DNA of 64,000 bases from contig OX463835.1 in the NCBI GenBank assembly GCA_949825045.1, forward strand, positions 20,725,201 to 20,789,200. The letters run 5' to 3'. This document shows positions 46,925-59,639 of the stretch, piece after piece. The notes beneath the pieces were generated by a model, which saw only the letters and a list, made by a program, of their open reading frames with translations, was not told the origin of the DNA and did no database searches. Within the stretch, counting starts at the first letter, position 1; each line of letters begins with the position of its first letter. Position numbers and translations under genes: made by a program. This DNA comes from Argyresthia goedartella (Eukaryota; Arthropoda; Insecta; Lepidoptera; Argyresthiidae).

Positions 46925-47300
46925 TAAACATATTAAAAATATTGATATCAAAATGTGTCTTTGTCGAAAAAGGGAAATTACAATGTTCAAGATTACTTAA
47001 ATGACCTGTCTGTATCTATCTGTATGGGGTTAATCTGGCTCAACATAGACCTTGCTGTTAATAATTTTGTAATTATTTATTCCTGCTTATTAATCATAAC
47101 AATTAAATTGTTCATATTTGTATTAGTTAGATTTAGTTAGATCTAAAAATCAATATGTGGGAGTTTCTACGCCCTTCTTCTCCCACAGTGGTCCAATGTA
47201 GAGAAGAGGCAAAAAATGACGTTTGTTAAGTATATGTACTTATATCTACTTATTATATGTACTTATATCTACAGTAATAAAGTACTTTGACTTTGTCCTT
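46925..47300 (+). pseudogene. LINE 3' end, unsplit reference copy
   Basis: Carries the same C-terminal remnant and tail as 18420-18628 plus 22167-22332, with TATTAGTTAGAT unbroken at 47121-47140. It therefore shows the empty site of the RTE insertion. Confidence 0.8.
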
Positions 47301-47814
47301 AATTAATAGAGCAAGCTTTTCACTATGGGATATAATCTAATATAAATATCATCTCAAGATGTAAAATAAATATTGCTGAACGGGCTCCTATTAAGACTGG
47401 CAAGCTGTTTACCCGAGGCCAGTGCTGACTGGCTTGGTGTTGGCCTTGTATAAACCTTGTATTGGCCTTGTATAAACCTTGTATTGGCCTTATAAAATCA
47501 AGCTAAGCCAGTGCTGTCTGCGAGTGCTGGGGTGATTAGAGCACCCGTCTAGCTAGGTTTACACGAGGCCAGTACTGGCTGCCAGGCTCACTGGCGCCGG
47601 GGCCACTGTCTTTGTGTATCTGCAACTTAATACATATATACTTTATATCCCATAGTGGAAAGCTGTTGGTTGAGTATATTGCCTGGATGGTTGAGTAAAT
47701 TGCTGTGGCCTGCGGCTAGTATGGTTTCTATAGTGGATGGGCACACCGGTAGCAGATGTACAAATTGCACCCCATAGTACACTGTCTCCCAGTAGCCTAC
47801 CACAAATTTCATCA
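47301..47814. other. No gene; short direct repeats
   Basis: TTGGCCTTGTATAAACC with TTGTA occurs two to three times at 47437-47490. The 100-codon minus-strand frame overlapping the right part has no recognisable domain and runs into a SINE-C fragment. Confidence 0.45.
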
Positions 47815-47905
47815 TTGGATGATATATAGCTTTATGCTTTTTCGATACGGATGGCAGAGGCACAGTTGTGCCCACTTTTAGATAATCAAGTCCATTTTGC
47901 ATGAC
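47815..47905 (-). mobile_element. SINE-C body fragment
   Basis: The minus strand reads AAAGTGGGCACAACTGTGCC then TCTGCCATCCGTAT. Confidence 0.55.
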
Positions 47906-48762
47906 AGGGGGATAGCCCATCGCCGCCACTATGGAGGTTTCCTCACGATGTCCTATGGAGATATGAAGGTTTCCTCACGATAAAACTAGACTTTAATGGA
48001 GTAAAAACCGCTTTTTCGTAAATAAAACCAACACAGCAGAACAGCTGATCAATAATTCTGCCATCTTTACAGACAAGGCACTCACTAAAGAAGCTTTCTG
48101 GGTTGCCTAAATTGATCACATAATATAAGCCATGCCTATCCCTAATACAACGCTTAAAGCAGTTTTGTGGTAACGATTTTTGTAATCATGTGTTAAACAA
48201 TGGTTAAAGTTTTTTGTGGTAAGACGGACGTCCTTGGAAAAAACTCACGTACTCGTACATCTACTACCTACAGCTATTATTCCAACGTGTCGATGGGTCA
48301 ATACCCCTACACATTGGCCATGGCCAATTGGCCATCCCTCTCACATCTCTCAACCACACTCACGATATTCAAAGAGAGGTCTCTTTTACACTCAGCAAAC
48401 CTTAAGCACCCTTAAGCCTATGTAAATTTTACTCTTTTTGTAGTTTATTTACGTGATTTAGCTATACTTGGTCTAATGAATAACAGGTCCCCTTTTTCGT
48501 ATTGTATAGCACTTATACTGCAATTATTAGGAAGAGCGCTGATTCCTGAAATACAGGTTAACCACCTAGCTCAGGTTCAGATGTTTTCTGTTTTTACTAG
48601 AGTCCAAATAATGCTTTACATGTATTAATTAAGCTCAAACATGTTCTAGTATACATTAGAATACATTGAGTTTGACTCGCGCAGTCAAACTACTAACTAA
48701 ACTAACTACAATTATTGTTATCATTATTATACATTGAAGAGCCGCCTATTTTTTTTTATATA
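47906..48762. other. No gene seen
   Basis: Only short chance frames. Two copies of GGTTTCCTCACGAT lie near 47935-47980. Confidence 0.45.
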
Positions 48763-49004
48763 CCTTGGACTCTATTTACACACATTGATCTAGCCCCAAA
48801 CTAGGATTCCCTGTATCTTGGGTCCTAGACAACGATACACATACTTATATAGATAAATATTATACTTAGATAGATAAACAACCATGACTAGGGTACAGAT
48901 ATCAGTTCTCATCAAACAAATATTTGCCCCCATCGGGCCTCGAACCCGACCCTTGGCTTCGTAGGCTGGGTCACTGCCGACTCGGCCATTCGGGTCGTCA
49001 ATAA
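48763..49004 (-). mobile_element. SINE-A, full length
   Basis: Minus-strand copy with a slightly decayed B box (GGGTTCGAGGCCCGATGG). Confidence 0.88.
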
Positions 49005-50008
49005 TAATAATAATAATTTATTATTATTATTATCTATTATTTTAGATATCTTTTGTTGTAGGTAAGTATTTCAAGCTTATATATTTTGAGCTTGAAGCGA
49101 ATGAAGTATGTGTACAATTACAGTGCTACAAGAATATTTTGGCACACGCCTGCTATAGGGAATGAATGATCCTTATGTCCTTATCAGTGAGAGCCATCAA
49201 TGTGCCATCCAAGTGCCAAAGAACCTTGTAGCACTCATACGTATAGGGAATTTCGACTCCGAACTTTAAGCGCATTTTAAAGATATGCATTTTGATTTTA
49301 CATATTGTGATTAATAATACATTACATAACATTAACTTGGTACCTCGCTTTGATGACGTCATAACGTCAGTCACTGTCCTGCTGACGCGTCGAGGACGAG
49401 AGTAAGCGAGAGAGGGACGGAAAAGACAATATTCGCGGGCGCGAAGGTAACTGTGTGGCGTGGTACCCGAACAAATATATACATAGGCAGGGGACGGCAA
49501 GTTTATCTGTCTCTGAGTGACGCGTGGAAGGGATAATATCTCTTTCTCGCATAGGGTGAGAAAGAGATCCTTTAAATGTATATTTTAGTCGCGGAACCCT
49601 AAAAACCCACCCGCGTCACTGCGGGTCACAGGTGCCTCCTTGCGCCCCCTGGCGGCAATTTGACAGACTATTAATCCGGATTTATCAGGATTAGGGTGGA
49701 TATAACCAGATATAACCGGCTCTAAGTGGTTTAACTATTTGTCGGCGCGGGGCGTTGATTGTTTGTGTGGATGATGCACGGCGATGGGCTCACTCCCTAT
49801 TTAGTTGATTAAACAACAGGTCTATTATTGTCCTTTGTGACAGGGGCAATCTGAGTTAACACGGGTATAACAAGTTGTTTATTATTCTTACATATGGCTA
49901 GAAAATGAACGATAGCATTATATTGCTGATTACTGCAAATATTTATCTTAAAAAACACGCAGTAGTCAGCAAATGTTGCCATCGTGAAAGAAACATAAAA
50001 TTAAACTT
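49005..50008. other. No gene seen
   Basis: Begins with an (AAT)n/(TTA)n inverted microsatellite (49005-49035). The GC-richer part around 49380-49560 has repeated GAGAAAGAGAT-like phrases but no domain. Confidence 0.45.
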
Positions 50009-50170
50009 CTGGCCCCACACTAGGATACCCTGTGTCGCGGGAACCAGAAACAGCGACATCACACACATGCAAACATCCAAGACCTGGGTTTTTTCCTCCT
50101 TTTATCCCTAGCCGGGGCTCGAACCCGGGACCTCTCGCATGGCAGGCAGAGCCACAACCGCAGCGGTCGT
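50009..50170 (-). mobile_element. SINE-B
   Basis: Minus-strand head GCGGTTGTGGCTCTGCCTGC, B box GGGTTCGAGCCCCGG and a body ending GTGGGGCCAG. Confidence 0.85.
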
Positions 50171-51450
50171 CTATATATCTAGCATTTCCGGTGTACTCCT
50201 ACTGAACTAAGGTACAGCTGAACACTTTGACGAGGTCTCCCGGCCCAGAATCACAAGTTCTGCAGACCTTGGCATCAATTGAGTCCGCGCGGCCGACGCT
50301 GGAAACAACTGCGTCGAGGCCTACGGTAACTGCAGTAGAATAGTAACTAGAACTAGCAGTTACAAGTTCTAGATGACCTAAATTTACCTTCATATTTAGG
50401 GGCCAGCTTTGCAGCAAAATATCTCCCAGCGTTGCTCTGCTTGCATGTTCATTTCCACACTTCATCACATACATTGAATTCTATGTCACTTCGCTTCTCA
50501 TTGTAATACTTGATGTTACGATCGTGAGCTTCCTGCAATAACTGTCTCACGATTGGAAAAGTTTCTTTTAGCACTTTTATCTTATCAAAGTAATCGAGCC
50601 TAGAAGCGAAGATGATATCTTTTACTGCTTCAGCGTCAACAGGAACCGCTTCACGTCCGTGAGCTAGTAGGAATGGAGTGAATGATGTAGACTGGTATTT
50701 AGAGCGAACTGGACATTTCAAGGATCCAGTACTTGGGATATTATATATCCCAAGTACGATGATCTGATGCGACGAAAGTAGAGATCGCCGTCACCACCTT
50801 TTTATTATAACGTTCTACGGCGTTAACTTAGGGACAATAAACTGGGGAGTAGTGTAATTGAGGAATGTTGTAGTTGGCAAATAACTTCTGAACGTCACCG
50901 CCAGTAAAATAGGATGCATTATCCGCAATGATAGTTTGCGGAATGCCGTGGACCATAAACACATGGTTTTCCAACCTCTGAGAAATCACTTTTCCGGTTG
51001 TGCGGCGCATCGGAAACAGCATTCAGTAGCTACTTGGTAAAGCATCAAACGACCACCAACAGGTATATATTTAATTGTCTTGAAGGTGGTAAGGGTCCGA
51101 CTAAGTCCAGACTTAGGCATTGAAACGGACGACATCAAGGTTTTGCGCTTCCCATGAAACCTGGGGTCGGGTGTTGGCTGTGCTTATACGCTGCACACGC
51201 AATACAATTAGCGACAAACCGAACAACATCTTGGTACATGCCTGGCCAGAAGTAGCGGAGTTTCAACCTTTTATAAGTCTTCGCCGTACCTAGATGGGCT
51301 CTAGGAACCGAGTGATTAGCGTGCATTATCTCACCGCGGAATTCCATAGGGATCACCACCTTCCAATCGAATTCGGTTTTTTTTTTTTAATACCGATACT
51401 GTCTTTTAATTGAAAATTAGGCACCGACCCTGGTTTGGCCTCACATTTCT

Positions 51451-52287
51451 TATATATGTTACGGCTAAAGCTAGGTGTGAAACTAAATTTAAGTTTAGCC
51501 GGCTAGTCTTAAGATTAATTTCGAGCCTGAGCTAATGTCTGAAATAATGTTCATTGCAATAAATGATTTCAACATTAGCCGGCTAAACTGCAGTTTAGCC
51601 TCGAAGCTGTTGAGGCTAAAGATGGGTGAGAAAATATGGTTGACATTAGCCGACTAAACTTAAGTTTATTTTTCAGTATACCTAGGCTAATGTTGAAAAA
51701 TTACCGTCTTAATCTGGAATAAGTGATGATAATGATTCAGTAGCCGTAAACACTGCGGTTGCTTAGGTGAAGGATAAAGGGGGTGAGCGAAGCGAAGCCC
51801 CCTTTATCCTTCGTGGTAGGTTGAACGTGTAGGAACAAACAAAATACTTATACTCGTCTTATTATAGTTTTTGTTGTTCTTAAATGTTCAACCTAACATG
51901 AAGGATAAAGGGGGCTTCGTTTCGCTCACCCCCTTTACCCTTCACGTAAGCTACCGCAGTGTTTTGGCCTGATTAATATCAGGCCTGATTAATATCAGGC
52001 CAGATGAGAAAGCTATTTCTAATGAAATAGCTTTCTCATCTGAATAAAATTATCACGCCCCGCTCCCCGCAGTCGCACGAATACTTCGTTTTCAACATTA
52101 GCTAACTAATGTCCAACATTAACCGAAACGCATCGGCTAATGTGCAGTCTAGCCGATTAAAGATGACATCCGTTATCACAAACGAACATGACTTCGGACA
52201 TTAGCCGAGGCTCGAAATAAATCTTAAGACTAGCCGGCTAAACTTAAGTTTAGTTTCACACCTAGCTTTAGCCGTAACATATATATT
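51451..52287. mobile_element. TIR element family 3 inserted in the gypsy fragment
   Basis: The left end TATATATGTTACGGCTAAAG and its mirror at the right end extend for roughly 85 bases of inverted homology (CTAGGTGTGAAACTAAA, TTTAGCCGGCTAGTCTTAAG). It lies at a TA-rich site between the RNase H end and integrase. Its core is an inverted pair of module M (51738-51973). Non-coding. Confidence 0.85.
51738..51973. repeat. Head-to-head pair of module M
   Basis: GTAAACACTGCGGTTGCTTA and GGGGGTGAGCGAAGCGAAGC at the left are mirrored by GGGGGCTTCGTTTCGCTCAC and AAGCTACCGCAGTGTTT at the right, around a centre near 51850-51870. It forms a palindrome of about 230 bp. Confidence 0.85.
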
Positions 52288-52462
52288 TAAGTACCACGCA
52301 TCCGCAATGGTGCTGGTATCAATTAAGTGTACCGGGACTGCTCTCGATAAGGCGTCCGGCACGCCAGTTTCCGAACCACGTAGTTGCTCGACTTCGAAGT
52401 TATAAGGAGAAAGACGGCCTCCTCATCTCTCGAGTCGTCCTGTAGGATTTTTAAGGTTAAGG

Positions 52463-53667
52463 AACCATTTTAAACTGGAATGGTGCGTTATTATTTTAAA
52501 TTGACGGTCCCCTCCGAGATAGGTAGTTAGGAGAATATATTTACCTTCTACCGGTACACGGAATGGTCAATTTGAAAATACTATTGGAGCAATATTGCGA
52601 ATAACTGATCAATCACCCAATTACCACAAGAAGTGTTACAAACAAAAAACTTGTATGTAACTATTAAGACTACCAACTACTACGGGGAAAGAACTTCACA
52701 GTACTATTTAAACTTATAAACGTACCCACTAAAATAAAAAACAAAATTAACACAAAAAATAATCAAAATATTTTGAAATCATATCTCTTATCTATAAGTT
52801 TGTAACTGAGGAGTTAAGGCAAAGCCAACTATTTTTAGCAATAATGATACTAGTACTTAGTTTATATACAAATTAGTATCTAATAGTGATATTATGTAAT
52901 ATGAAACGCTTTTATGTTTACGCATCCACTAATTGTAATAAGGTGGCGTTGGGACAAATCACATGTGGTTTATACAACGCCATTGGATCGTTTTTTAATT
53001 TTTTAGTAATGTTTTTTAATAAACAAAAAAATAATAATTTGATTCTTAATTAAATTAAGTATGTATTTTTAGTTATAAATTGATAAAGGAATCGATTAAA
53101 GTATGTGTAACTCGGCTTTACCTATAAAAATATGAACACAAGCACTAGCACAGTGTTGGCTGAAGTTAGGTATAACTACGGAAGTTAAATTATGTAAATA
53201 TGTACGAAGTAGGAAACGGAAGGATTGAAATGGATGTACTGGAACGAACTCACAAATGTTTCGTGCGATGTCCGTGTCCGACCAAGGTGATGCAATCCTT
53301 GTTCTTCGTACTTCTTATGACGTGTGACAAGGCAGTTCGGTTCTCCTTGGCTCCAGGTCCGTGTTGTGCGTCCTCAAGGAAGCTGCTTCGCATCCAGAAT
53401 GATCCTCGGCAAGTGCTAGACGTGACTTTTTCGCAATTTCTTCAAAATAAATTCAGTTAAAATGCGGGCGCTCACGGGGTTCGAAGGTCTTGTCTTGCGT
53501 GGCAAAGATCGACCGGTAAAAAGCGAATTCCACACGACGACAAGACGCTATTCCGGCGATTATAGACCTTCCAGAAGGACCATTTATTAAGGATCCTGGC
53601 TGGGGATATGAGTAAAAGGTGTGGACTGTAGTTTCAATAGGTTTTACTGGTCTATGAGGCATACAAT
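52463..53667. other. No gene seen
   Basis: AT-rich to 53190, then more balanced. The open frame at 53200-53460 has no recognised domain. Confidence 0.45.
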
Positions 53668-53920
53668 GAGGGTTTTCGATACTTTTTCTGCCATCAGGCG
53701 GCGCCTCGTACTTAGGCGTCAGGTCTAGATAGTACAAAGTCAGAAAACCCTCGAGGGTTTTCGATACTTTTTCTGCCACCAGGCGGCGCCTCGTTCTTAG
53801 GCGTCAGGTCTAGATAGTACAAAATCAGAAAACCCTCGAGGGTTTTCGATACTTTTTCTACCACCAGGCGGCGCCTCGTAGGCGTCAGGTCTAAACAGCT
53901 GTCAGATAGTACAGTCAGAA
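53668..53920 (+). repeat. 85-bp tandem repeat, three copies, with 20-bp palindromes
   Basis: Units start GAGGGTTTTCGATACTTTTT at 53668, 53753 and 53838. At each internal junction is the perfect palindrome GAAAACCCTCGAGGGTTTTC (53743-53762 and 53828-53847). Confidence 0.95.
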
Positions 53921-54129
53921 AACCCACATTGCAAGAATATCGTATTCGCGTGTGTACTCGTATGGCGACGGTCGAGCTCTTGGACAGTTGATTATCAAAG
54001 ATGACACCCAGGTTTTTAGCTTTATCGCTATACATGATTACAGTACCGTTATAAGTTACAGAAGGGACAGACAATTGCTGCAACGCGTTTAAAGAGTATC
54101 TGGTACCTATAATCATGGCCTGGGACTTA

Positions 54130-54375
54130 TTCAAGCAAGCGAAATTTACTACAAAACTAACTTTGAAACAAAAAAAAACAATATACCAATGGCTTAGATC
54201 CCAATCATATGAAGATACTGAAAAATGCGTAACTATTTTATCTTAATAAAACTCATATTATTAAGCACATACGTAATAAAGTAATACTGGAAATTCCAAA
54301 TATTCTTTTTTAAATATGGACATACTGATACGACTCTCACACACACACACCCTCACTCATACACACACCCTCACT

Positions 54376-54438
<63 letters not shown>

Positions 54439-54738
54439 TACATTTTATTATATTTTTCTAAATAAGTTAGTAATCACGATGTCTAGATAAAAAACATACT
54501 ATCTGTATACATTTAAGTAATCATTTAACTATTTACTGCTAGAAAACTGTTCTTTTTACTCTGTTCATTTTGTAAAATTGTTAAGTGTCACTTACTGGAG
54601 GGAAGTGCTACTACTTAACCTATACCACAGGGTTCGCCCCATTTTAGGGAGTAGTGATCATCCCTTGTTCCTTACCTAGTGTAATAACAAGATTTATGTT
54701 GTAAAATTTTCAAGAATAAACGATTATTATTATTATTT
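54130..54738 (+). mobile_element. LINE 3' end inserted into another LINE
   Basis: About 610 bases in + orientation end CAAGAATAAACG(ATT)n, a LINE-like 3' terminus, and separate the two halves of the minus-strand reverse transcriptase. TTATT occurs at both borders (54126-54130 and about 54738-54742). Includes the (AC)n tract at 54335-54437. Confidence 0.7.
54335..54437 (+). repeat. (AC)n microsatellite
   Basis: Interrupted (AC)n with two CACCCTCACTCATAC breaks followed by about 60 bases of pure repeat. Confidence 0.97.
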
Positions 54739-54990
54739 TTATTCGGATTAACCAGCAACCCAAATGACGATGCCCATCCACTAATACCAGCCAAGTCAGC
54801 GTTTAACGCTTCCACAGCGGAATTTACATCATCAGGAGAGAAGTGACGATAGATCTGAAGGTCATCCGCGAAGGCTGCGGCCGCGAGGCGCTGGGCGAGG
54901 GGGTAGTCTCTCGTCAGATAGGTTTGGTGATGTCTCCCGTGTCTCCGACACTGAGTTATAATAAGTAAAAAGATGTTTTTGACCACTGAA

Positions 54991-55245
54991 GTGGGGCATT
55001 CTGTACATCACCAATTGATTCATTTCAATAAAACTAAATCACGCCATTAGCAGATCAAATAAAACATGCAAGTGCTCTATGATCCCCCTTTAATGTTTAA
55101 AAACCGCCTCTTAAAGCGGTTAAACGTGAAAGGCCGGGGAACTGCTGCTAAAGAAGTTACGTCGGTTTCTTGTTTATTGATCGGCAGAATTAAGCTATTT
55201 TCTTTCAGTAGGTATCTACAGTATGTACACTTGGCTGCTTGACAA
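54991..55245. other. No feature seen
   Basis: Short spacer without recognised content. Confidence 0.4.
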
Positions 55246-55499
55246 TAATAATAATAATACCTTGGACACCTTTTACACACATTGATCTAGCACCAAAATA
55301 GGATTCCCTGTATCTTGGGTACTAGACAACGATATATATACTTATATAGAGAAATATTATACTTAGATAGATAAACAACCATGACTAGGGTACAAACATC
55401 CGTTCTCATCAAACAAACATTTGCCCCCCCCGGGACTCGAACCCGGGACCCTTGGCTTCGTAGGCAGCGTCACTGCCGACTCGGCCATTCGAGTCGTCA
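55246..55499 (-). mobile_element. SINE-A, full length
   Basis: Minus-strand copy with (ATT)n tail, B box and A box intact. Confidence 0.9.
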
Positions 55500-57353
55500 A
55501 GGTAGTTAACATATATTGCGGAAATAGACAGCGATGCTATGGATTACTTGGATATGCTGATGTACTTGGGTTTAATATCAACATACTAATTGCCAACGCG
55601 TGGTACAATAAAGTTGCCTAGACCACGCAATCATTAAAACTAAACCCACTAAATTTAATTTTGAAAACCTTTTGAATGACTGCAAACAAATTGATTTTAG
55701 TAAAATACAAGGGACTAGCGATATAAATTATGCCACAAAATTGTTTTTAGAGTTCATAAACAATATCATATTTAAGAATTCAATTATTATTAAGTTACTT
55801 AGAAACAAAATTACATTTAAATCATGAATTACTTTTGGTAAGCTAAGGTGTATAAAAACCAAGACACATCTCTGAACCTCGAGAGGTGGAGGCCAGGAGA
55901 TCTATGACACGAGTTTAACCTATTTTAGATTCCTGTCTCAGACCGCTCCTCAAACTAATTATTTAAATGGATTTACTTACTATTTGTAAATACTGTGTTT
56001 TTGGGAGAAAATAAATAAATTTTGTATTTGTATTGTATATACTTTTTTATGAACTGCCACTACAATTTTTTATTCATCGGTTGTATGGAAAAAGTTTCAT
56101 GTGATAGTGTGTGAAACGTCATAAGAAATTGTTATCAAATGGCGTTTTTTTTTTACAAACAAATATGTTTAAGATTAAACTGTTATATTTGGCTAAACTT
56201 ATATAGGATACCTAGTTCACTACCTATCAACAGTTTATAAAAAATGTATAAAAACCTCTGATTACTATTAAACAAGAACCTACGTCGAGGAATTCAGTAA
56301 AACCCGGACAAGAGTAAAATATTTTGCAGAATACGGTTGTGCTTGACAAAAAATCAGAAAAATCTGGTATACTACATGGAGGTTAACTTTTTAAATTTTT
56401 CACTTTTTAGTTTCTGTCAGAATACCCTATTTGCATTTATTTACAGTAATTTATGTATAAATACACTCAATAATACAGAAATATACCAAACAAACCAGGG
56501 GTGAGTTTATCTATAACATCCCTTCCAGCAAATCAGGCAGAAAATTACACATCATAATACCTAGTCGGTCCTTAAGTTCTGTCACAAGGTTTTTGATAGA
56601 TAAAACTCAGCAATAAACTTTTTCTTATTCTTATTATACATGATTAAAAAGCTTATTTTATACGAATCAAATTGCAATACAATAAATACATTTTGTACGA
56701 TTATCGCAATATGACAAAAAACCTTATAACTTGAGACAATCGCGAACCCAAAACACGCCGCAACTGACAAAAACACCACTTACCACAAATTTAATAAAAA
56801 AACAGTGTTCCAGATAACCAACAAGGTTGTTTTTATTTATTCTGAAACCTCGATTTTAGACCATGCTTAACAACTAGCATTTGATTTTCTGTTATCTTTC
56901 AATTCCAACTGCTCCCAAAGAGAACTTTACGTACTTTTTACGTTTTCAGAAAAACGTATAAAAATGATCTTGTGGGCAACAAGTACACTACGTAAAATGT
57001 GAATATGAAAATTAGTTTTACCCAGACTTAGTCATCTTATGCTTCAAAATGAAGGTAACGGGTTCAGGGAGGGTTCTGACTAAAATCTCACGTAAGTTTG
57101 AAAGGTTTTAAGAGTCATGGAAAAAAGATAAAGTGAATCACGTCCGTATTTTTGATTGGGTAAAAAAGTGGAAAATCTCTGAAGAAACTAGCATTTATGT
57201 AATATGGCTTTAAGCATTTAAATCCAATAATCGTTCTAATTTATCAGTATTTAATGAGCTATCAAACCATATATAGTATTAAATAAAATAAAACTTGGTA
57301 TTATTTACTATGCGGCAAAATATTTGTGACAGAACTTATGGACCGACTATGTA
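55500..57353. other. No gene or repeat recognised
   Basis: About 1.85 kb of very AT-rich sequence. The longest frames are about 65 codons and show no domain. Confidence 0.5.
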
Positions 57354-57520
57354 TTTACAAACAGGCACATACAAGCCCCACACTAGGATACTCTGTGTCG
57401 TGGGAACCAGAAACAACGATGTCACATACATGTAAACATCCAAGACCTGTCTTTTTTTCTTCTTCCAGAAACTCTCACTTGGGAAGCCCAGCTTCGACTG
57501 CAACACCACAGGTGTCGTCG
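57354..57520 (-). mobile_element. SINE-B, decayed head
   Basis: The minus-strand body (GTTGTTTCTGGTTCCCACGA, AGTGTGGGGCTTGTATGTG) is clear. The tRNA-like head is largely rearranged. Confidence 0.7.
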
Positions 57521-58833
57521 TAGGAAGCTATAAAGTAGGATGTGATTAACACTTTTGACTTAGGAACATTTACGTTTCCACCCCAGTCTAATACTAAATG
57601 CTTCTAATATGTCACAGCTAAAAGTTTTATACAATAAATACACAATTAGCCATGATAAAAACGTTTGAACACCAAAATAGCCGTGATGGGGCGAGAGCCG
57701 AGAGGAGAGGACAATTTTTTTTATACAGTTGTATGTTTTAGAAAAAAAACTGATCTGTAAAAGCTTTTTAATACAAAGGAAATGACTTTCTGTTTAGGGC
57801 GGGTGAGAGATAGGTTACGATTTGTAACGAAAATAGAAATGCATCAAAGGAGATGATTTCTGAGTATTTGTCTGTATAATGTACCAGATACAGCAGCAGT
57901 GGCACAATTTGTTTTCTTTTGCTTGTAGTTTTTGTTGCAAAAAAACGACGACGAAAGAAAACTTGCCGTTAAATAATCATGTGGTTATTTTTTTACCCAA
58001 AGCTGTCTAGGCTAGGATCGACACAAAACTGTCCTCATTACCACAAACCAAAAAAATACCGGTAAATTTTTATTAGCCGGCCAATAAAACCACGAAATCG
58101 TTACAACTTTCTTACAACAATATGATGGACGCAACCGCGGAGTCGGCAAAAAAAAACAAAAGGTCTTTTACAGGTCCCCGACTTGAGAAGTTTGAAAAGA
58201 AAAAATGGTAGCGTCCGACCTCTTTCGAATTAGCCGACACCAATGTGCACCCGACAAAGACCCGGCGCGTTGAAAAGAAAATATTTTGTCATTTGGAACA
58301 AAACAAAACACCATGACTGAATTTTGCCGCCATTTACTCAAGGCCAACGCTGGCGAAAGATTTTATAATGGCTTCACAACTTTACGGTAGTATTTCAAAA
58401 GTTATATTGCGCCCGTAATATAATCAAGGGATAGTTACCACAGTATTGCGGGTGTTAGTATGAAGACTTGTCGCTTTGTATAATTGAAATATTTATGCGA
58501 CAGACATATGGCGGGAACTTTGGAGGCCATCTTGGAAAAGAATATTTCCAAATTACGGATTGTTTTATGAGGAACCATAAATATTAAAATTATATATCAA
58601 AATAGACTTAGTCGCTGTGCCCACTGAGGCGACGCGACGTGGCAAAGACAAGATAAATGCCACGCAGGCACGGCATGTCCTTTTGGGTACCCAATCCTTC
58701 AAGTCAAGTTTGATTGTGTAGAACAGAACATTCATAGTGTAACCAACCTAAAACATCAGAGTTTGGTAATTGGTTCGCGCCTGAATTATGATATTATTTT
58801 ACAAGAAATACAGATTTTAATATTATTTTACAA
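57521..58833. other. No gene seen
   Basis: AT-rich. Nothing recognised in 1.3 kb. Confidence 0.45.
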
Positions 58834-59040
58834 GACGACCTCTGTGGCGCAGCGGTTGTGTCTCTGCCTACCATGCGAGAGGTCCCGGGTTCGATCCCCG
58901 GCTGGGTGTAAAAAAACCCCCAGGTCATCAATGTTTATATGTGTGTGAATTCGCTGTTACTGGTTCCCACGACACACGGTATGCTAGCGTGGGGCCAGAA
59001 GCAATGAATGTGCCTGTATGTAAATGTTTATGTTTATTGG
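58834..59040 (+). mobile_element. SINE-B, full length
   Basis: Head GACCTCTGTGGCGCAGCGGT, B box GGGTTCGATCCCCGG, end GTGCCTGTATGTAAATGTTT. Confidence 0.9.
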
Positions 59041-59384
59041 CGATGGATTTACAATACTTACATAGATAGAGTCATTTTCCAGTGTTGTCAATCAGCTACG
59101 GGATTATTATCCCATTGTTTTGGGACAGCCAGGTAAGTATTTTAAACTGCGGTACTACAAGATCTGTTTTTTTTTTAAATACTGAATTACACATAAATAA
59201 ATAAATAATAATAACAGTACTACTAATTGTACTAATACTAATATTAATTATTACAACTACTAAGTAACTACTAATTACATACTTTTTGACTACTATTTGT
59301 CTGTTTTTTTTTCATGCGAAAGTTAGCAATTCTTTCAAGGGTCAGTGCATTTTCTATTACAACAAGATATCTCTGGAGATTTTG
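59041..59384. other. No feature seen
   Basis: AT-rich spacer with ACTA/TACTAA-rich low-complexity sequence. Confidence 0.4.
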
Positions 59385-59639
59385 AAACTGCCACTTGAGT
59401 AATTTAAATACCATGTAAAAACAACGTGGTTTAAAAAGGGATATTACAATGTTCAAGATACATACCTAAATGGTTATAAATGACGGGACTGTATGGAATT
59501 AGAACTCAACACAAAAAAGAACTCGGTTTAATTATTTTGTTATTATTTATTCCTGCTTAGTATTCATAATGGCTAGTATTTAATCGCACAGCAAAAATAC
59601 TGATTTGCACAAAAAAGGATCAACAAAAACACTTTTTAT

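Larger units (their letters stand above)
50200..52462 (-). mobile_element. Ty3/gypsy-type retrotransposon pol fragment, split
   Basis: In minus-strand order: the end of RNase H (PTGRLER, then VEQLRGSE and PDALSRA at about 52460-52320), interrupted by a TIR element at 52287-51451, then the H2C2 zinc finger of integrase (HxxxH and CIAC, 51330-51180), the integrase core with ADNASYF (second Asp, 50930-50900) and AVERYNK (Glu, about 50815), and the C-terminal part with a DEVWK motif (50721-50449). It holds stops (for example 50827 and about 52420) and shifts. LTRs, gag, protease and reverse transcriptase are not seen. It is dead. Confidence 0.85.
53930..54990 (-). pseudogene. LINE reverse transcriptase fragment, split by an insertion
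   Basis: The minus strand 54930-54740 reads AFADDLQIYRHF (motif C) and GWASSFGLLVNPNK. The frame resumes at about 54130 with NKSQAMIIGTRY, then YSDKAKNLGVIFDNQLS. Both are parts of one Jockey/CR1-type reverse transcriptase. The rest of ORF2 is missing. Confidence 0.85.

Noticed and set aside
47627..47929. 100-codon minus-strand frame
   Set aside because: Part of it is SINE-C sequence, no motif is recognisable, and there are no splice signals of note.
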